A stretch of 64,000 nt of DNA, taken from positions 305,710-369,709 of the forward strand of contig NZ_RHQM01000002.1 in assembly GCF_003935375.1 (NCBI RefSeq), given 5' to 3'. A model generated the notes under the pieces. That model worked only from the letters and a program-made list of their open reading frames with translations. It had not been told where the DNA came from and searched no databases. This stretch comes from Stutzerimonas xanthomarina (GTDB lineage: Bacteria > Pseudomonadota > Gammaproteobacteria > Pseudomonadales > Pseudomonadaceae). Each line of letters begins with the position of its first letter. Position 1 is the stretch's first letter. A program made the position numbers and the translations under genes. Positions 1-8,489 of the stretch are shown in pieces.

Positions 1-343
1 TGCCGTGGGTCAACGAGCGCAGGCGCGCGGCGAGCACGGCGCGAGTGGCTTCGGCGTTCAGCAGCTTGCCCAGGCCACAGCCATGGAAGGTGAACAGGTG
101 CTGCGGCAGCGCCTCGACCTGATGCAGCGGCACCGCCACCACGCAGGAGTCGCCATAGCCGGTGGTAACGCCGTAGATCACGCCTTCGCGGTCCAGCAGG
201 GTGTCGAGAAACTGTGCGCCGCGGGCGATGCGGCTGCGAAAGACCTCGTCCGCCTGCAGTCGTGCCGGCGCACGGCACTGCGCCACGGCCAGCACGTCTT
301 CGATGCGCAGAAGGTTTTCGCCAAAGATCACGGGCTCAGTCAC
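1..343 (-). CDS. Aromatic amino acid ammonia-lyase (HAL/TAL family), partial
   Basis: Only the N-terminal ~114 residues are present; the rest runs off the left edge of the window. The start is a GTG at 341-343 that overlaps the end of the preceding acyltransferase gene by 8 bases. Translation of the minus strand gives YGVTTGYGDS around residues 50-60, the conserved N-terminal loop of the histidine/phenylalanine/tyrosine ammonia-lyase family; the MIO-forming Ala-Ser-Gly lies outside the window. In aryl polyene and related pigment clusters such an enzyme is thought to supply an aromatic acid starter. Here it is the last visible gene of that operon. A housekeeping HutH is less likely because no hut genes are near. 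Family call firm, substrate inferred. Confidence 0.8.
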   Translation of the reverse strand, partial: MTEPVIFGENLLRIEDVLAVAQCRAPARLQADEVFRSRIARGAQFLDTLLDREGVIYGVTTGYGDSCVVAVPLHQVEALPQHLFTFHGCGLGKLLNAEATRAVLAARLRSLTHG

Positions 344-1280
344 GACGCGGGTCCTGTGTGTTCCAGAAGGGATAGAAGTTGAACCATTGCAGCGGTGCCT
401 CCAGGCAGCGCGCGGCGAGGCGGTCGGCGTAGCGCTGCACTGCCTGCGCGATCACAGCGTCGCGGTCGGCGCGGCGCCAGCGGATGCGTTCGGCGAAGGG
501 CTCGAGATGCACATGGAAGCGTTCGTCCTGCTTGAGACAGAACAGCAGATTCACCGGGCATTCCAGCAGGCCGGCGAGCAACCAGGGCCCCTGGGGAAAC
601 GCCGCCGGCTCGCCGAGAAAGTCCGCCATGGCGGTGCGCCCACCGTGCAGCGGCACCCGGTCACCGGCGATGGCCAACCACTCGCCACGCTCCAGACGCT
701 GGGACAGCTGCAGCATGGTCGCCGGGTCCAGCTCGCTGACCTGGATCAGGCGCAGGTTGTCGGCGCCGGACTGGTCGAGCAGCCGGTTGAACTGCTCGGC
801 GTGACGGGTGTGCACCAGCACGTTCATCCGTACTTCGCCGCCCATTTCCGCCAGTGCCCGGCAGATCTCCAGGTTGCCCAAGTGCGAGCCGACCAGCAGC
901 TGACCGCGCGGCCCGGCGAGACTGGCGTGCAGGTTGGCCGGATCGTGGATCACCAGGCGTTCCCGCCCGACTCGCCCGCTCCAGACATCCAGCTTGTCCA
1001 GCAGCGCGTCGGCGAAACTCATGAACTGGCGATAGACCGAGCGGGTGCTTGGCTGCAGTTCGGCGCGACCGCTCCAGCGCGCCAGGTTGCCCTGATACTG
1101 GCGCGCGCTGTCACGGGCGCTGCGGCCGAAGAGGTAGAAATACAGCACGATCAGATACAGTAGCGGCGCCATGGTGCGCCGGCCAAGCACCCGTACCGCC
1201 CAGGCGGTCAGGCGCATCAGCGCGAAACTGCCGCGCTCGCGCTGCGCCGCCCAGTGCGAGGGCATCGGGGCTTCGCTCAT
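336..1280 (-). CDS. LpxL/HtrB-like lipid acyltransferase of the aryl polyene cluster
   Basis: This 314-residue protein has a hydrophobic segment near residues 25-50 (MAPLLYLIVLYFYLF) and a SHLGNLE motif near residue 135, the HxxxxE catalytic signature of the LpxL/LpxM late acyltransferases. It probably transfers an acyl or polyene chain onto a lipid carrier at the inner membrane. The ATG at 1278-1280 is chosen because it overlaps the stop of the glycosyltransferase gene as ATGA, which suggests translational coupling; the frame is open further upstream but that stretch lies inside the neighbour. Acyltransferases paired with a family-2 glycosyltransferase are usual in aryl polyene clusters. The exact acceptor is unknown. 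Confidence 0.82.
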   Translation of the reverse strand: MSEAPMPSHWAAQRERGSFALMRLTAWAVRVLGRRTMAPLLYLIVLYFYLFGRSARDSARQYQGNLARWSGRAELQPSTRSVYRQFMSFADALLDKLDVWSGRVGRERLVIHDPANLHASLAGPRGQLLVGSHLGNLEICRALAEMGGEVRMNVLVHTRHAEQFNRLLDQSGADNLRLIQVSELDPATMLQLSQRLERGEWLAIAGDRVPLHGGRTAMADFLGEPAAFPQGPWLLAGLLECPVNLLFCLKQDERFHVHLEPFAERIRWRRADRDAVIAQAVQRYADRLAARCLEAPLQWFNFYPFWNTQDPRRD

Positions 1281-2089
1281 CGTTGCAGGCGCCGGGCGAG
1301 CAGTTTCGGCGCGCGCAGCAGCATGCCGAAAAACAGTCGGGCATGCATGGCCGAGATCAGCGCATTGTCCAGCCAGAGGCGGAAGTGCGAGACGCCGTCG
1401 GCCGGATAATGCACCCGCGTCGGCAGCCAGACCATCGGCTGCTGCTGCCAGTGCAGACGCACCAGGATCTCGGTGTCGAAATCCATGCGCTGGCCCAGGT
1501 GCACGCGGTCGATCAACGCCAACGTCGGCTCCAGCGGATAGACGCGAAAGCCGCACATCGAGTCGCGGATCGACAGCGACAGGGTGTTGATCCAGACCCA
1601 GACGTGTGTGAGGTAGCGAGCATACAGACGGCCCTTGGGCACGCTGGCGTCATAGTGCGGATAGCCACAGATCAGCGTGTCCGGTGCCTGGCTGGCGCGA
1701 TCGAGAAACAGCCCGACGCCGGAGAGATCGTGCTGGCCGTCGGCGTCGACCTGCAGCGTATGGCTGAAGCCCAGGCGCCCTGCTTCGCGCAGGCCGCTGA
1801 TCACCGCGCCACCCTTGCCCTGGTTGCGCTGATGACGGAGCAGGAAGACCTCCGTTTGCTCGGCCAGCTCGTCGATGACCGCCGCAGCGGCAGGGGAGGA
1901 ACCGTCGTCCACCAGCACGCAGGGAAGGTCCGCGGCACGCAGCGCCGCGACCACTGCGGGCAGGCTGCGCTCGTGGTTGTACACCGGGATCACCGCGCAG
2001 GGCTTGAACCAGTCGTCTTCCGGCTGCAAGGGCGTTCGAACCACCGCGGTTGCAGCCGCTACGGGTGGCAGCTCGTTCAAAGTGGTCAT
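1277..2089 (-). CDS. Family 2 glycosyltransferase
   Basis: 270 residues. The GT-A fold is shown by an N-terminal nucleotide-binding segment (CAVIPVYNHERSLP, residues ~31-44), a DDGSS motif, and LQVDADGQHD, whose DAD would hold the nucleotide-sugar metal ion. There is no long C-terminal membrane region, so it is probably a soluble or peripheral enzyme of the polyprenyl-phosphate/dolichol-phosphate mannosyltransferase type. The gene overlaps both neighbours by 4 bases (ATGA). In the pathway it would attach a sugar to the polyene product or its lipid anchor; donor and acceptor cannot be read from sequence. Confidence 0.85.
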   Translation of the reverse strand: MTTLNELPPVAAATAVVRTPLQPEDDWFKPCAVIPVYNHERSLPAVVAALRAADLPCVLVDDGSSPAAAAVIDELAEQTEVFLLRHQRNQGKGGAVISGLREAGRLGFSHTLQVDADGQHDLSGVGLFLDRASQAPDTLICGYPHYDASVPKGRLYARYLTHVWVWINTLSLSIRDSMCGFRVYPLEPTLALIDRVHLGQRMDFDTEILVRLHWQQQPMVWLPTRVHYPADGVSHFRLWLDNALISAMHARLFFGMLLRAPKLLARRLQR

Positions 2090-3762
2090 GGCTGCGCTCC
2101 CAGCAGAATGCGCCCGGACGAGCAGGGCTTGTCGTCGTTGTGATAGCTGAAGTACAGCTTGCCGCGCTCGCGATCAAATCGCAGGCTCAGTTGCAGCCGG
2201 TCGCCGGGCCGGGCGAGCTGCTGGAATTTCAGCACTTCCAAGCCACCGAAACGTGGTGGCAAGTCGTCGATCAGTTCGCGCGCGAGGTCCATCGCCCACT
2301 CGATCTGGACGACGCCAGGCAGCACCGGCGTGCGCGGGAAATGGCCGCTGAAGTGCGCCAGATCGAGCGGCACGCGCAGCTCGATCTGCCAGTGATCGTC
2401 TTTCCACTGCAGCGCCAGGCGCTCCGGTTGACGGGTGCGAGGTGCTTGCAGCCATGCATCCAGTTCGGCCTGTGGCAACTTGCCCTGAGGATTGACCGGT
2501 AGCTCGCGCACCAGCCGCCAGCGGCGCGGCAGGGCGAGTGCCTCGCAGTGGGTGCTCAGCTGTTTGCGCAATGCCTGGGTGACGCTGCGGCGCCCCTGAT
2601 TGCGTAGCGCGAACACCCCCGCATCGCTCAAGGCCACGAGCGCGCCGAGATAGGCCCGGTTGTCCTGAATCACCCCCAGGCGCGCTTCGCGGACGAACGG
2701 ATGCTCGGCCAGCGCACGTTCCAGCATCGGCAGCGAGATGCGTTTTTCTTCCAGCTTGACGATGCGGTCCAGCCGGCCGCGCAGGGCGAAACGACCATCG
2801 GCGTGCAGCTCGGCGCCATCGGCGGTCTGCTCCACATTGCCGCGCCCAAGCCACGGCGACGCCACGCGCAGCGCGCCTTGGTCGTCCTGGGCAAGCTCGA
2901 CGCCCGGTAGCGGCTGCCAGAGTTCGCCACTCTGGCGCCAGGCGATGCCGCCGGTTTCCGAGCTGCCATATATCTCCGTGGGCCACTGGCCAAGGCGCTG
3001 ATGCAGAAATTCACCAGCTTCTGTTGGCAGCGGGCCGCCGGAGGAAAATACCCGGCACACCTGACGCAATGCCGGCCAGTCGAGGTTGTCGCCCATGCGC
3101 TTGAGCAGTGCGGGGCTGGCGACCCAGCAGAACGATCGCTGCTCACGGCTGGCCCGTTGCATGTCTTCGGCGAACGGCAGGGCGCGTCGCAGAAAAGGGC
3201 GGCCAGCACAGAGTGGCCAGAGCACCCGAAACAGCAGCCCGTAGATGTGCTGCGTGGCGACGCTGCCAATCACCGCGGAATTGCCGAGATCGGCGCCCCA
3301 CAGGGCCTCCAGTGCTTCGACTTCACTGGCCAGCTGATGCAGGCGCTTGTCGATCAGCTTGGGCTCGCCGCTGGAGCCCGACGTGCAGAGCGTCAGGCCA
3401 AGCAGTTCGGAATCGAGCTCGGCCGCGGCAAGCGGAGCCGCCTGCAGATCGGCGAGGGCTGCGTCGCCCGCCTGATCGGTCAGCCAGAGCTCCGCCAACG
3501 GGCTCAGCCGTGCCCGACTGGCCGGCTGCAGGTCGGCAGGCAGCAGCACGCGCACCCCGGCGCGCCAGGCGCCAAGCATAGCGGTAGCCAGTTGCCCGGC
3601 GTCTTCCAGGTGCACAGCGATGGTTCGCACGCCGCGCTGCTGCAGGCCGCCGGCCAGTTGCAGCGCTTCCTGCTGCAGCTGATCGAGCGCAAGGGTGGGG
3701 GTGTCGGTTACCGGGCGCGGCGCGCTTCGAACCAGCAGTTCGCACAGCCCAATCCAGTTCAC
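2086..3762 (-). CDS. Fused acyl-AMP ligase / hotdog dehydratase
   Basis: 558 residues. Residues ~1-440 form an AMP-binding ligase: [16 protein letters not shown] is the P-loop-like A3 motif and [14 protein letters not shown] the A5 motif. Residues ~460-558 contain [20 protein letters not shown], the catalytic loop of FabZ/FabA-type 3-hydroxyacyl-ACP dehydratases. The ligase would load an aromatic acid onto an acyl carrier protein and the dehydratase would form the conjugated double bonds, corresponding to ApeH and ApeI activities as I recall the pathway. The GTG start at 3760-3762 overlaps the upstream stop (GTGA); the frame stays open upstream without a better start. The next gene overlaps by 4 bases. 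Confidence 0.85.
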   Translation of the reverse strand: MNWIGLCELLVRSAPRPVTDTPTLALDQLQQEALQLAGGLQQRGVRTIAVHLEDAGQLATAMLGAWRAGVRVLLPADLQPASRARLSPLAELWLTDQAGDAALADLQAAPLAAAELDSELLGLTLCTSGSSGEPKLIDKRLHQLASEVEALEALWGADLGNSAVIGSVATQHIYGLLFRVLWPLCAGRPFLRRALPFAEDMQRASREQRSFCWVASPALLKRMGDNLDWPALRQVCRVFSSGGPLPTEAGEFLHQRLGQWPTEIYGSSETGGIAWRQSGELWQPLPGVELAQDDQGALRVASPWLGRGNVEQTADGAELHADGRFALRGRLDRIVKLEEKRISLPMLERALAEHPFVREARLGVIQDNRAYLGALVALSDAGVFALRNQGRRSVTQALRKQLSTHCEALALPRRWRLVRELPVNPQGKLPQAELDAWLQAPRTRQPERLALQWKDDHWQIELRVPLDLAHFSGHFPRTPVLPGVVQIEWAMDLARELIDDLPPRFGGLEVLKFQQLARPGDRLQLSLRFDRERGKLYFSYHNDDKPCSSGRILLGAQP

Positions 3763-4334
3763 GGGCACCCCCTCACACGCTGACGCACCAGCCACTCGCC
3801 GAAGAACAGCAGGCCCATCAACAGATAGGCGATCAGCCCGTTGTACAGCGTCCACCAGGCCAGCGGCGCCCACAGCGTCAGCGCTGTAGCAATCGAGCCG
3901 TTGAAGATGAAGAAGCCTACCCAGACCCTGGTCACCTGCCGCGTATAGCGCACACCTGAAGGCGACAAATCCGGGTCCTGCAGGCGCGCCAGGCGCTCGA
4001 TGACCGGCATCCCGCTGAACAGGCTGCCGGCGAACAGCACCAGCATGGCCGCGTTGATCAGCACCGGATACCAGCGCAGCAGGGCGGCGTTATCGAGCAG
4101 CCCGAGCAGCAGACAGAACAGCAGCGCGGTGCCGGCCGTCCAGCGGCTTGTGGCACCGCCTTTACTCAGCAGGCGGGTCAGCCAGAGCGCTCCTAGGAGC
4201 GCCGCGAAGACCCGCGGCGAGAGGTGCTCGATACCGAAATAGACGGCAAAGGGATACGCCAGCCCGATGAGGAGTAGCACGAAACCCGCCATCCGCGTCA
4301 CGCCGGCCGGGATCTTGGAAAGAGATGTCAGCAT
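3759..4334 (-). CDS. COG4648-like integral membrane protein of aryl polyene cluster
   Basis: 191 residues, mostly hydrophobic, with about five or six membrane-spanning segments, for example MAGFVLLLIGLAYPFAVYF near the N-terminus and LIAYLLMGLLFFGEWLV at the C-terminus. It resembles the COG4648 family of predicted membrane proteins found between the acyl carrier protein and ligase genes of aryl polyene clusters (ApeG-like). No catalytic motif is visible. The gene follows the first ACP gene after a 66-base gap and overlaps the ligase start by 4 bases. Its role is not established; membrane anchoring or transport of an intermediate is only a guess. Confidence 0.75.
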   Translation of the reverse strand: MLTSLSKIPAGVTRMAGFVLLLIGLAYPFAVYFGIEHLSPRVFAALLGALWLTRLLSKGGATSRWTAGTALLFCLLLGLLDNAALLRWYPVLINAAMLVLFAGSLFSGMPVIERLARLQDPDLSPSGVRYTRQVTRVWVGFFIFNGSIATALTLWAPLAWWTLYNGLIAYLLMGLLFFGEWLVRQRVRGCP

Positions 4335-4400
4335 CAGAAAAGTCCGGAAATGCCCTGGGTACGCCGTGCGCGACTTGTGTGGTGAGGTCGTTCGCGTCGG

Positions 4401-4658
4401 TCAGGCTGTCTCCGCATTGGTCAGGCGGTACACCGCCTCGACTACATCGCCCACAGTGCGCACGGCCTTGAATTCTTCCGCGGCGATCTTCTTGCCGGTC
4501 TGGCGCTTGATGTGGTCGATCAGGTCGACGGCGTCGATGCTGTCGATCTCCAGGTCCTGATACAGGTTGGCTTCCAGGGTGATGCGCTCGGGCTCGAGCT
4601 CGAACAGTTCGACCAGAGCGTCACGCAGGGTCTGGAAAATCTCGTTGCGGCTGTTCAC
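4401..4658 (-). CDS. Acyl carrier protein (copy 2 in the operon)
   Basis: 85 residues with the phosphopantetheine-attachment motif DLEIDSIDAVDLI around residue 40, in which Ser of DSID carries the prosthetic arm. Acidic helices typical of ACPs surround it. It lies 12 bases downstream of a second, different ACP gene. Clusters for aryl polyenes normally carry two ACPs, one used for starter loading and one for chain extension; which is which cannot be told here. A ribosome-binding site (GAGTATCTCCC on the opposite strand, i.e. GGGAGAT) precedes the ATG. Confidence 0.92.
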   Translation of the reverse strand: MNSRNEIFQTLRDALVELFELEPERITLEANLYQDLEIDSIDAVDLIDHIKRQTGKKIAAEEFKAVRTVGDVVEAVYRLTNAETA

Positions 4659-4670
4659 GGGAGATACTCC

Positions 4671-4937
4671 TCAGGCGATGGCGCGGTTGGCGCTGACGAA
4701 GGCCGCCAGGCTGTCGACGCTGGCGAAATGCTTGCGAGTGTCCTTGGCGTCCGCATCGATCTTGATGCCGAAGCGCTTCTGGATCGCCAGGCCCAGTTCC
4801 AGCGCGTCGACCGAGTCGAGCCCGAGGCCTTCGCCGAACAGTGGTTGATCGGCGGCAATATCGTCCGGACCGAGGTCTTCCAGCCCCAGCGCGTCGATGA
4901 TCAGTTGCTTGATTTCACGTTGTAGTTGTTGGCTCAT
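4671..4937 (-). CDS. Acyl carrier protein (copy 1 in the operon)
   Basis: 88 residues with GEGLGLDSVDALELGLAIQKRF around residues 35-56; the Ser of LDSVD is the phosphopantetheine site. The motif and flanks differ clearly from the neighbouring ACP, so this is not a recent duplication. Its start lies inside the 3' end of the upstream acyltransferase gene (23-base overlap), indicating coupled translation within the operon. It would carry growing polyene intermediates between the ligase, ketosynthase and dehydratase. Confidence 0.92.
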   Translation of the reverse strand: MSQQLQREIKQLIIDALGLEDLGPDDIAADQPLFGEGLGLDSVDALELGLAIQKRFGIKIDADAKDTRKHFASVDSLAAFVSANRAIA

Positions 4938-5724
4938 CGAGTGCGAGCTCCTTTATGAAGTGTCGGTGCAGATGGTCATTCAGTCGCCGCGAGGCGATCG
5001 GGGCAGCGCCTTGGGCGGCGAACGCCTGTGGGTCGATGTCTCTGCCCACGCGCAGATGAAAGTGAAAACGCCGTGATGGTATGCGATACCAGGGCTCGGC
5101 CTTGGTCAGCGTGGTTGGTGTCACGCTGATCACTACCGGCGTCACCAGCCTTGCGCCGCGCAGGGCGATGGCCGCTGCGCCGCGGTGAAACTGCGGCGGC
5201 TGCCCGGGCGTGGTGCGGGTGCCTTCGGGAAAGATGATCAGGGTCTGACCTTGCTGCAGAGCCTCGGCGGCTTCGTCGAGCATTTCGGCGCTGCCGTTGT
5301 TGCTGATGTACTGCGCGGCGCGAATCGGGCCACGGGTAAAGGGGTTGTCCCACAGGCTCTGCTTGACCACGCAGTTGGCGTCGCGGATCAGGGCGATCAG
5401 CACGACCACATCGATCAGCGACGGGTGATTGGCAATAATCAGCTGGCCCGGACGCCCCAGCCGCTCGGCGCCTTCGACTTCATAGGTCAGTACGCCGCTG
5501 CGGTACATGAACTGCACGAATAGCCAGAACAGTCTGCTCACGGTCTGTCGCGCACGGCGACGGTGGGTGGCGGCATCACCTGGGAGCAGCGATAGCAGCG
5601 GGAATATGATCAGCCGCAGGCACAGGCCGCCGATGCCGAACAGGGCGAACGACAGGCCGGTGGCGATGAGTCGCCACAGCCACGGCGCGTTGGGCCGCTT
5701 CAGAGAGTCCGCTGCCAGTTCCAT
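4915..5724 (-). CDS. PlsC-like 1-acylglycerol-3-phosphate acyltransferase family protein
   Basis: 269 residues. An N-terminal hydrophobic segment (residues ~17-45) is followed by IIANHPSLIDVVVL near residue 97, the NHxSxxD-type catalytic box, and by FPEGTRTTPGQPP near 165, the phosphate-binding box of PlsC acyltransferases. In aryl polyene clusters this position is held by a lysophospholipid acyltransferase (ApeD-like). It overlaps both the ketosynthase-like gene (25 bases) and the following ACP gene (23 bases). A role in attaching the product to a membrane lipid is inferred from family and context. Confidence 0.85.
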   Translation of the reverse strand: MELAADSLKRPNAPWLWRLIATGLSFALFGIGGLCLRLIIFPLLSLLPGDAATHRRRARQTVSRLFWLFVQFMYRSGVLTYEVEGAERLGRPGQLIIANHPSLIDVVVLIALIRDANCVVKQSLWDNPFTRGPIRAAQYISNNGSAEMLDEAAEALQQGQTLIIFPEGTRTTPGQPPQFHRGAAAIALRGARLVTPVVISVTPTTLTKAEPWYRIPSRRFHFHLRVGRDIDPQAFAAQGAAPIASRRLNDHLHRHFIKELALDEPTTTT

Positions 5725-6422
5725 TTGCGCGTCTTCCAGTGATGCGTGAATTGGGAGTGGTCGTGGAGCAAGGCCCGGATCAGTTGCAGAGCATGGACCT
5801 GCGGTTGCGACGGGCTTTCATCGGTGGGCTGCAGTTGCAGCTGCCAGCTGTCGCCCGCGGTCAGGCGTAGCGCCAGTGCATAGGGAATGCTGCAGTCGTC
5901 TATCCAGGGGCGGTAGGCCTCGGGAGGCGATTCTTCGGCGATCACCAGCAGCACGGCGGGGGCGCCTTCGTTCAGCAGCAGCGCAGCTTCGAGCACCGCG
6001 TGTTCCAGGCCATCGCCCTCTGCTGCGATCGCGGTCATTTCGCTGGGGTCGCCCTGGAAGATCGACCAGAGCCCGACGATCGCATTGTGCACGGAAAGGC
6101 TGAACTGGGTTGGCGAGAGCGGCTGCGCGTTGTCCAGATCGCTGAGCAGGGCGAAATTGCGGGTGGTTTCCCCGTGGCGCGAGGCGTAAACCAGCGGCAT
6201 CGGGGCACGGCCTTCGCTGAGCGGCTGGGCGACGGCGAACACCATTCGTGCCAGTCGACTCAGGCGGCGGCGCTGCATCGCCGGCAGAAAGGACACATCC
6301 GGCTGCGCTTCGGGATCGTCCGGCCACTGACTGGCGCTCGCCCAGCACAACCAGTCGGCCTGGCAGGCGCGGCCCGGAGCCCAGGCCTGCCATTGGTCGA
6401 TGTCGAAGCGTATAGCGCTCAT
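5700..6422 (-). CDS. Beta-ketoacyl-synthase-like chain-length-factor protein
   Basis: 240 residues, about half the length of a full ketosynthase. It resembles the short N-terminal ketosynthase-like family (Ketoacyl-synt_2): YASRHGETTRNFALL near residue 82 and FSLSVHNAIVGLWSIF near residue 110 are typical. The active-site Cys of condensing enzymes is absent, so it should be a non-catalytic partner (chain-length factor, ApeC-like) of a true ketosynthase encoded further left. It is the first gene of the operon and lies about 80 bases downstream of a good sigma-70 promoter. The Shine-Dalgarno before its ATG is weak. Confidence 0.8.
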   Translation of the reverse strand: MSAIRFDIDQWQAWAPGRACQADWLCWASASQWPDDPEAQPDVSFLPAMQRRRLSRLARMVFAVAQPLSEGRAPMPLVYASRHGETTRNFALLSDLDNAQPLSPTQFSLSVHNAIVGLWSIFQGDPSEMTAIAAEGDGLEHAVLEAALLLNEGAPAVLLVIAEESPPEAYRPWIDDCSIPYALALRLTAGDSWQLQLQPTDESPSQPQVHALQLIRALLHDHSQFTHHWKTRKWNWQRTL

Positions 6423-6505
6423 GCTCGCGCGGCTCTCGTAGCGAGACCGGCGTGCAGACGTCCGTGTAGTGCTTGCATTGGAAGTGCCGCTCGAAAAGTG
6501 CGGGC

Positions 6506-6534
6506 ATTATCCAAGTGCGATGAACGCTAGGCAA
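6506..6534 (-). promoter_or_regulatory. Candidate sigma-70 promoter of the aryl polyene operon
   Basis: Read on the minus strand, TTGCCT (6529-6534) and GATAAT (6506-6511) are separated by exactly 17 bases. This would start transcription near 6499, about 77 bases before the first operon gene. The 196-base gap between that gene and trxC holds nothing else I recognise. Confidence 0.6.
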
Positions 6535-6618
6535 ACATTGCGATACATATCCTGATAGGAGGTCGCAGTTGATGCGGAACTCGTCACTCCGACGGCTGTC
6601 CGCGGCCAGCGGCTGTGA

Positions 6619-7056
6619 TCAGCTCACGCCGTGCTGCGCCAGCCACGCCATCAGCTGCGGCAACGGCATGGCGCCGCTCTGTCTGGCGACTTCATGGCCG
6701 TTGCGGAACAGGATCAGGCTGGGAATCGAGCGGATGCCAAGTTGCGTCGACAGCTGTGCATTGGCCTCGCTGTCGAGCTTGGCCAGGCGGCAGCGGCCCT
6801 GGAGCTGACTGGCAGCCTGCGCAAAGGTCGGGGCGAAACTGCGGCAGGGCCCGCACCAGCTGGCCCAGACATCTATCAGTAGCGGCAGGTCGCCCTTGAT
6901 CTGGTTGGCGAACTGGCTCTGTTGCAAGTCGAACGGAGCGTTTGGCAACGCCTCGGCCTTGCACCGACCGCAGCGCGGTGCGTCGTGCAGCCGGTCCGCG
7001 GGGATACGATTGAGGCTGGCGCAGTGCGCGCAGGGGGCGATCAGGGATTCGGTCAT
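6619..7056 (-). CDS. trxC: Thioredoxin 2 (TrxC)
   Basis: 145 residues. The N-terminus carries two Cys pairs (CAHC and CGRC, residues ~9-32) that bind zinc, and the thioredoxin domain holds WASWCGPCR around residue 65, the redox-active Cys pair. This extra zinc module and the length are those of E. coli TrxC, a cytoplasmic disulfide reductase linked to oxidative stress. The ATG at 7054-7056 has GGAG seven bases upstream, but that Shine-Dalgarno lies in one arm of a perfect 11-bp inverted repeat (7059-7097), so translation may be controlled by RNA structure. Confidence 0.93.
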   Translation of the reverse strand: MTESLIAPCAHCASLNRIPADRLHDAPRCGRCKAEALPNAPFDLQQSQFANQIKGDLPLLIDVWASWCGPCRSFAPTFAQAASQLQGRCRLAKLDSEANAQLSTQLGIRSIPSLILFRNGHEVARQSGAMPLPQLMAWLAQHGVS

Positions 7057-7058
7057 GA

Positions 7059-7097
7059 CGAGGCTCCACGGCGGTATGCCATTAATGTGGAGCCTCG
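7059..7097 (-). promoter_or_regulatory. Perfect 11-bp hairpin covering the trxC ribosome-binding site
   Basis: CGAGGCTCCAC (7059-7069) and GTGGAGCCTCG (7087-7097) are exact reverse complements with a 17-base loop. On the minus-strand transcript the 3' arm contains the GGAG Shine-Dalgarno of trxC and ends two bases before its ATG. No T-run follows, so a plain intrinsic terminator for metY (which ends at 7119) is less likely than RBS sequestration, though both are possible. Confidence 0.65.
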
Positions 7098-7118
7098 GCG
7101 GCGGATATCAAGCGCGAG

Positions 7119-8396
7119 TCAGCCCTTGGACGCGCTCAGCGCCTGGGCCAGATCGGCGAGGATGTCGTCGATGTGCTCGATACCGATGGATAGCCGGATC
7201 AGGTCCTGTGACACACCGGCGCGGGCCAGTTCCTCGGCATTCAGCTGGCGGTGCGTGGTGCTGGCTGGATGGCAGGCGAGGGACTTGGCGTCGCCGATGT
7301 TCACCAGCCGCACCACCAGCTTGAGCGCGTCGATAAAGCGCGCGCCGGCCTCCATGCCGCCCTCGATACCGAAGCAGAGGATCGACGCCGGCATGCCTCC
7401 CATATAGCGGCGAGCCAGTTCGTGCTCGGGGTGATCCGGTAGCCCGGCGTATTTGACCCAGGCCACTTGCGGATGCGCCTGAAGGAACTCGGCGACCTTC
7501 AGTGCATTCTCGCAATGGCGTTCCATGCGCAGCGCCAGGGTTTCCAGCCCCTGCAGGATCAGGAACGAATTGAATGGCGAAATTGCCGCGCCCATGTTGC
7601 GCAGCGGCACCACGCGGCAGCGGCCGATGAAGGCGGCGGGACCGAACGCTTCGGTGTAGGTGACGCCGTGGTAGGACACATCGGGCGTGTTCAGCAGCGC
7701 GAAGCGCTCCTTGTGCTGCGCCCAGGGAAACTTGCCGGAGTCGACCACGATGCCACCGATGCTGGTGCCGTGGCCGCCCATGTACTTGGTCAGCGAGTGC
7801 ACGACGATGTCCGCGCCATGCTCGAAGGGGCGGCAGAGCATCGGCGTGGCGACGGTGTTGTCAACGATCAGCGGCACGCTGTGGCGGTGTGCGGCTTCGG
7901 CCAAGGCGGCTAGGTCGATGATGTTGCCCGCCGGGTTGCCGATGGATTCGCAGAACACCGCCTTGGTGCGTTCGTCTATAAGCGCCTCCAGGGCGGCGAT
8001 GTCATCGTGGGCGGCGAAGCGTACTTCGATGCCCTGGCGCGGCAGGGTATGGGCGAACAGGTTGTAGGTACCGCCGTAGAGCTTGGCGACCGAGACGATG
8101 TTGTCGCCGACTTCGGCGATGGTCTGGATGGCGTAGGTGATTGCCGCCATTCCTGAGGCAACGGCCAGTGCCGCCACCCCGCCTTCCAGTGCCGCGACGC
8201 GCTGCTCGAGCACGTCGGTGGTGGGATTCATGATGCGTGTATAGATGTTGCCCGGCACCTTCAGATCGAACAGGTCGGCGCCGTGCTGGGTGTCGTCGAA
8301 GGCATAGGAAGTGGTCTGGTAGATCGGTACCGCCACCGCCCGGGTGGTCGGGTCCGGGCTGTAGCCTGCATGGATGGCGAGGGTTTCCAGTTTCAT
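7119..8396 (-). CDS. metY: O-acetylhomoserine / O-succinylhomoserine sulfhydrylase (MetY type)
   Basis: 425 residues, the usual length for MetY. It is a PLP-dependent Cys/Met-metabolism enzyme: [14 protein letters not shown] near residue 55, and [13 protein letters not shown] near residue 205, where Lys of SLTKY binds PLP. It makes homocysteine directly from an acylated homoserine and sulfide in methionine synthesis. The ATG at 8394-8396 follows a strong AAGGAGCGCC ribosome-binding site; the longer open frame upstream is ignored. No SAM riboswitch-like fold was obvious in the 93 bases upstream. The acyl donor (acetyl or succinyl) cannot be decided from sequence. Confidence 0.9.
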   Translation of the reverse strand: MKLETLAIHAGYSPDPTTRAVAVPIYQTTSYAFDDTQHGADLFDLKVPGNIYTRIMNPTTDVLEQRVAALEGGVAALAVASGMAAITYAIQTIAEVGDNIVSVAKLYGGTYNLFAHTLPRQGIEVRFAAHDDIAALEALIDERTKAVFCESIGNPAGNIIDLAALAEAAHRHSVPLIVDNTVATPMLCRPFEHGADIVVHSLTKYMGGHGTSIGGIVVDSGKFPWAQHKERFALLNTPDVSYHGVTYTEAFGPAAFIGRCRVVPLRNMGAAISPFNSFLILQGLETLALRMERHCENALKVAEFLQAHPQVAWVKYAGLPDHPEHELARRYMGGMPASILCFGIEGGMEAGARFIDALKLVVRLVNIGDAKSLACHPASTTHRQLNAEELARAGVSQDLIRLSIGIEHIDDILADLAQALSASKG

Positions 8397-8489
8397 GGCG
8401 CGCTCCTTGTTCTTGTTCGTCGGGGGCAAAGGTCCGAGAGCATGAAACTGAACGCCTGGACGGTCAATGATCCAGGGCAAGCCTTATCG

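Noticed and set aside
6556..6808. GGAGGT followed by an ATG on the plus strand, suggesting a small gene divergent from the pigment operon
   Set aside because: The frame runs antisense through trxC and gives an Arg/Ser-rich product without features; the Shine-Dalgarno match is probably chance.
8397..8489. Possible SAM riboswitch before metY
   Set aside because: Only 93 bases are available and no multi-stem fold or conserved SAM-box sequence is visible.
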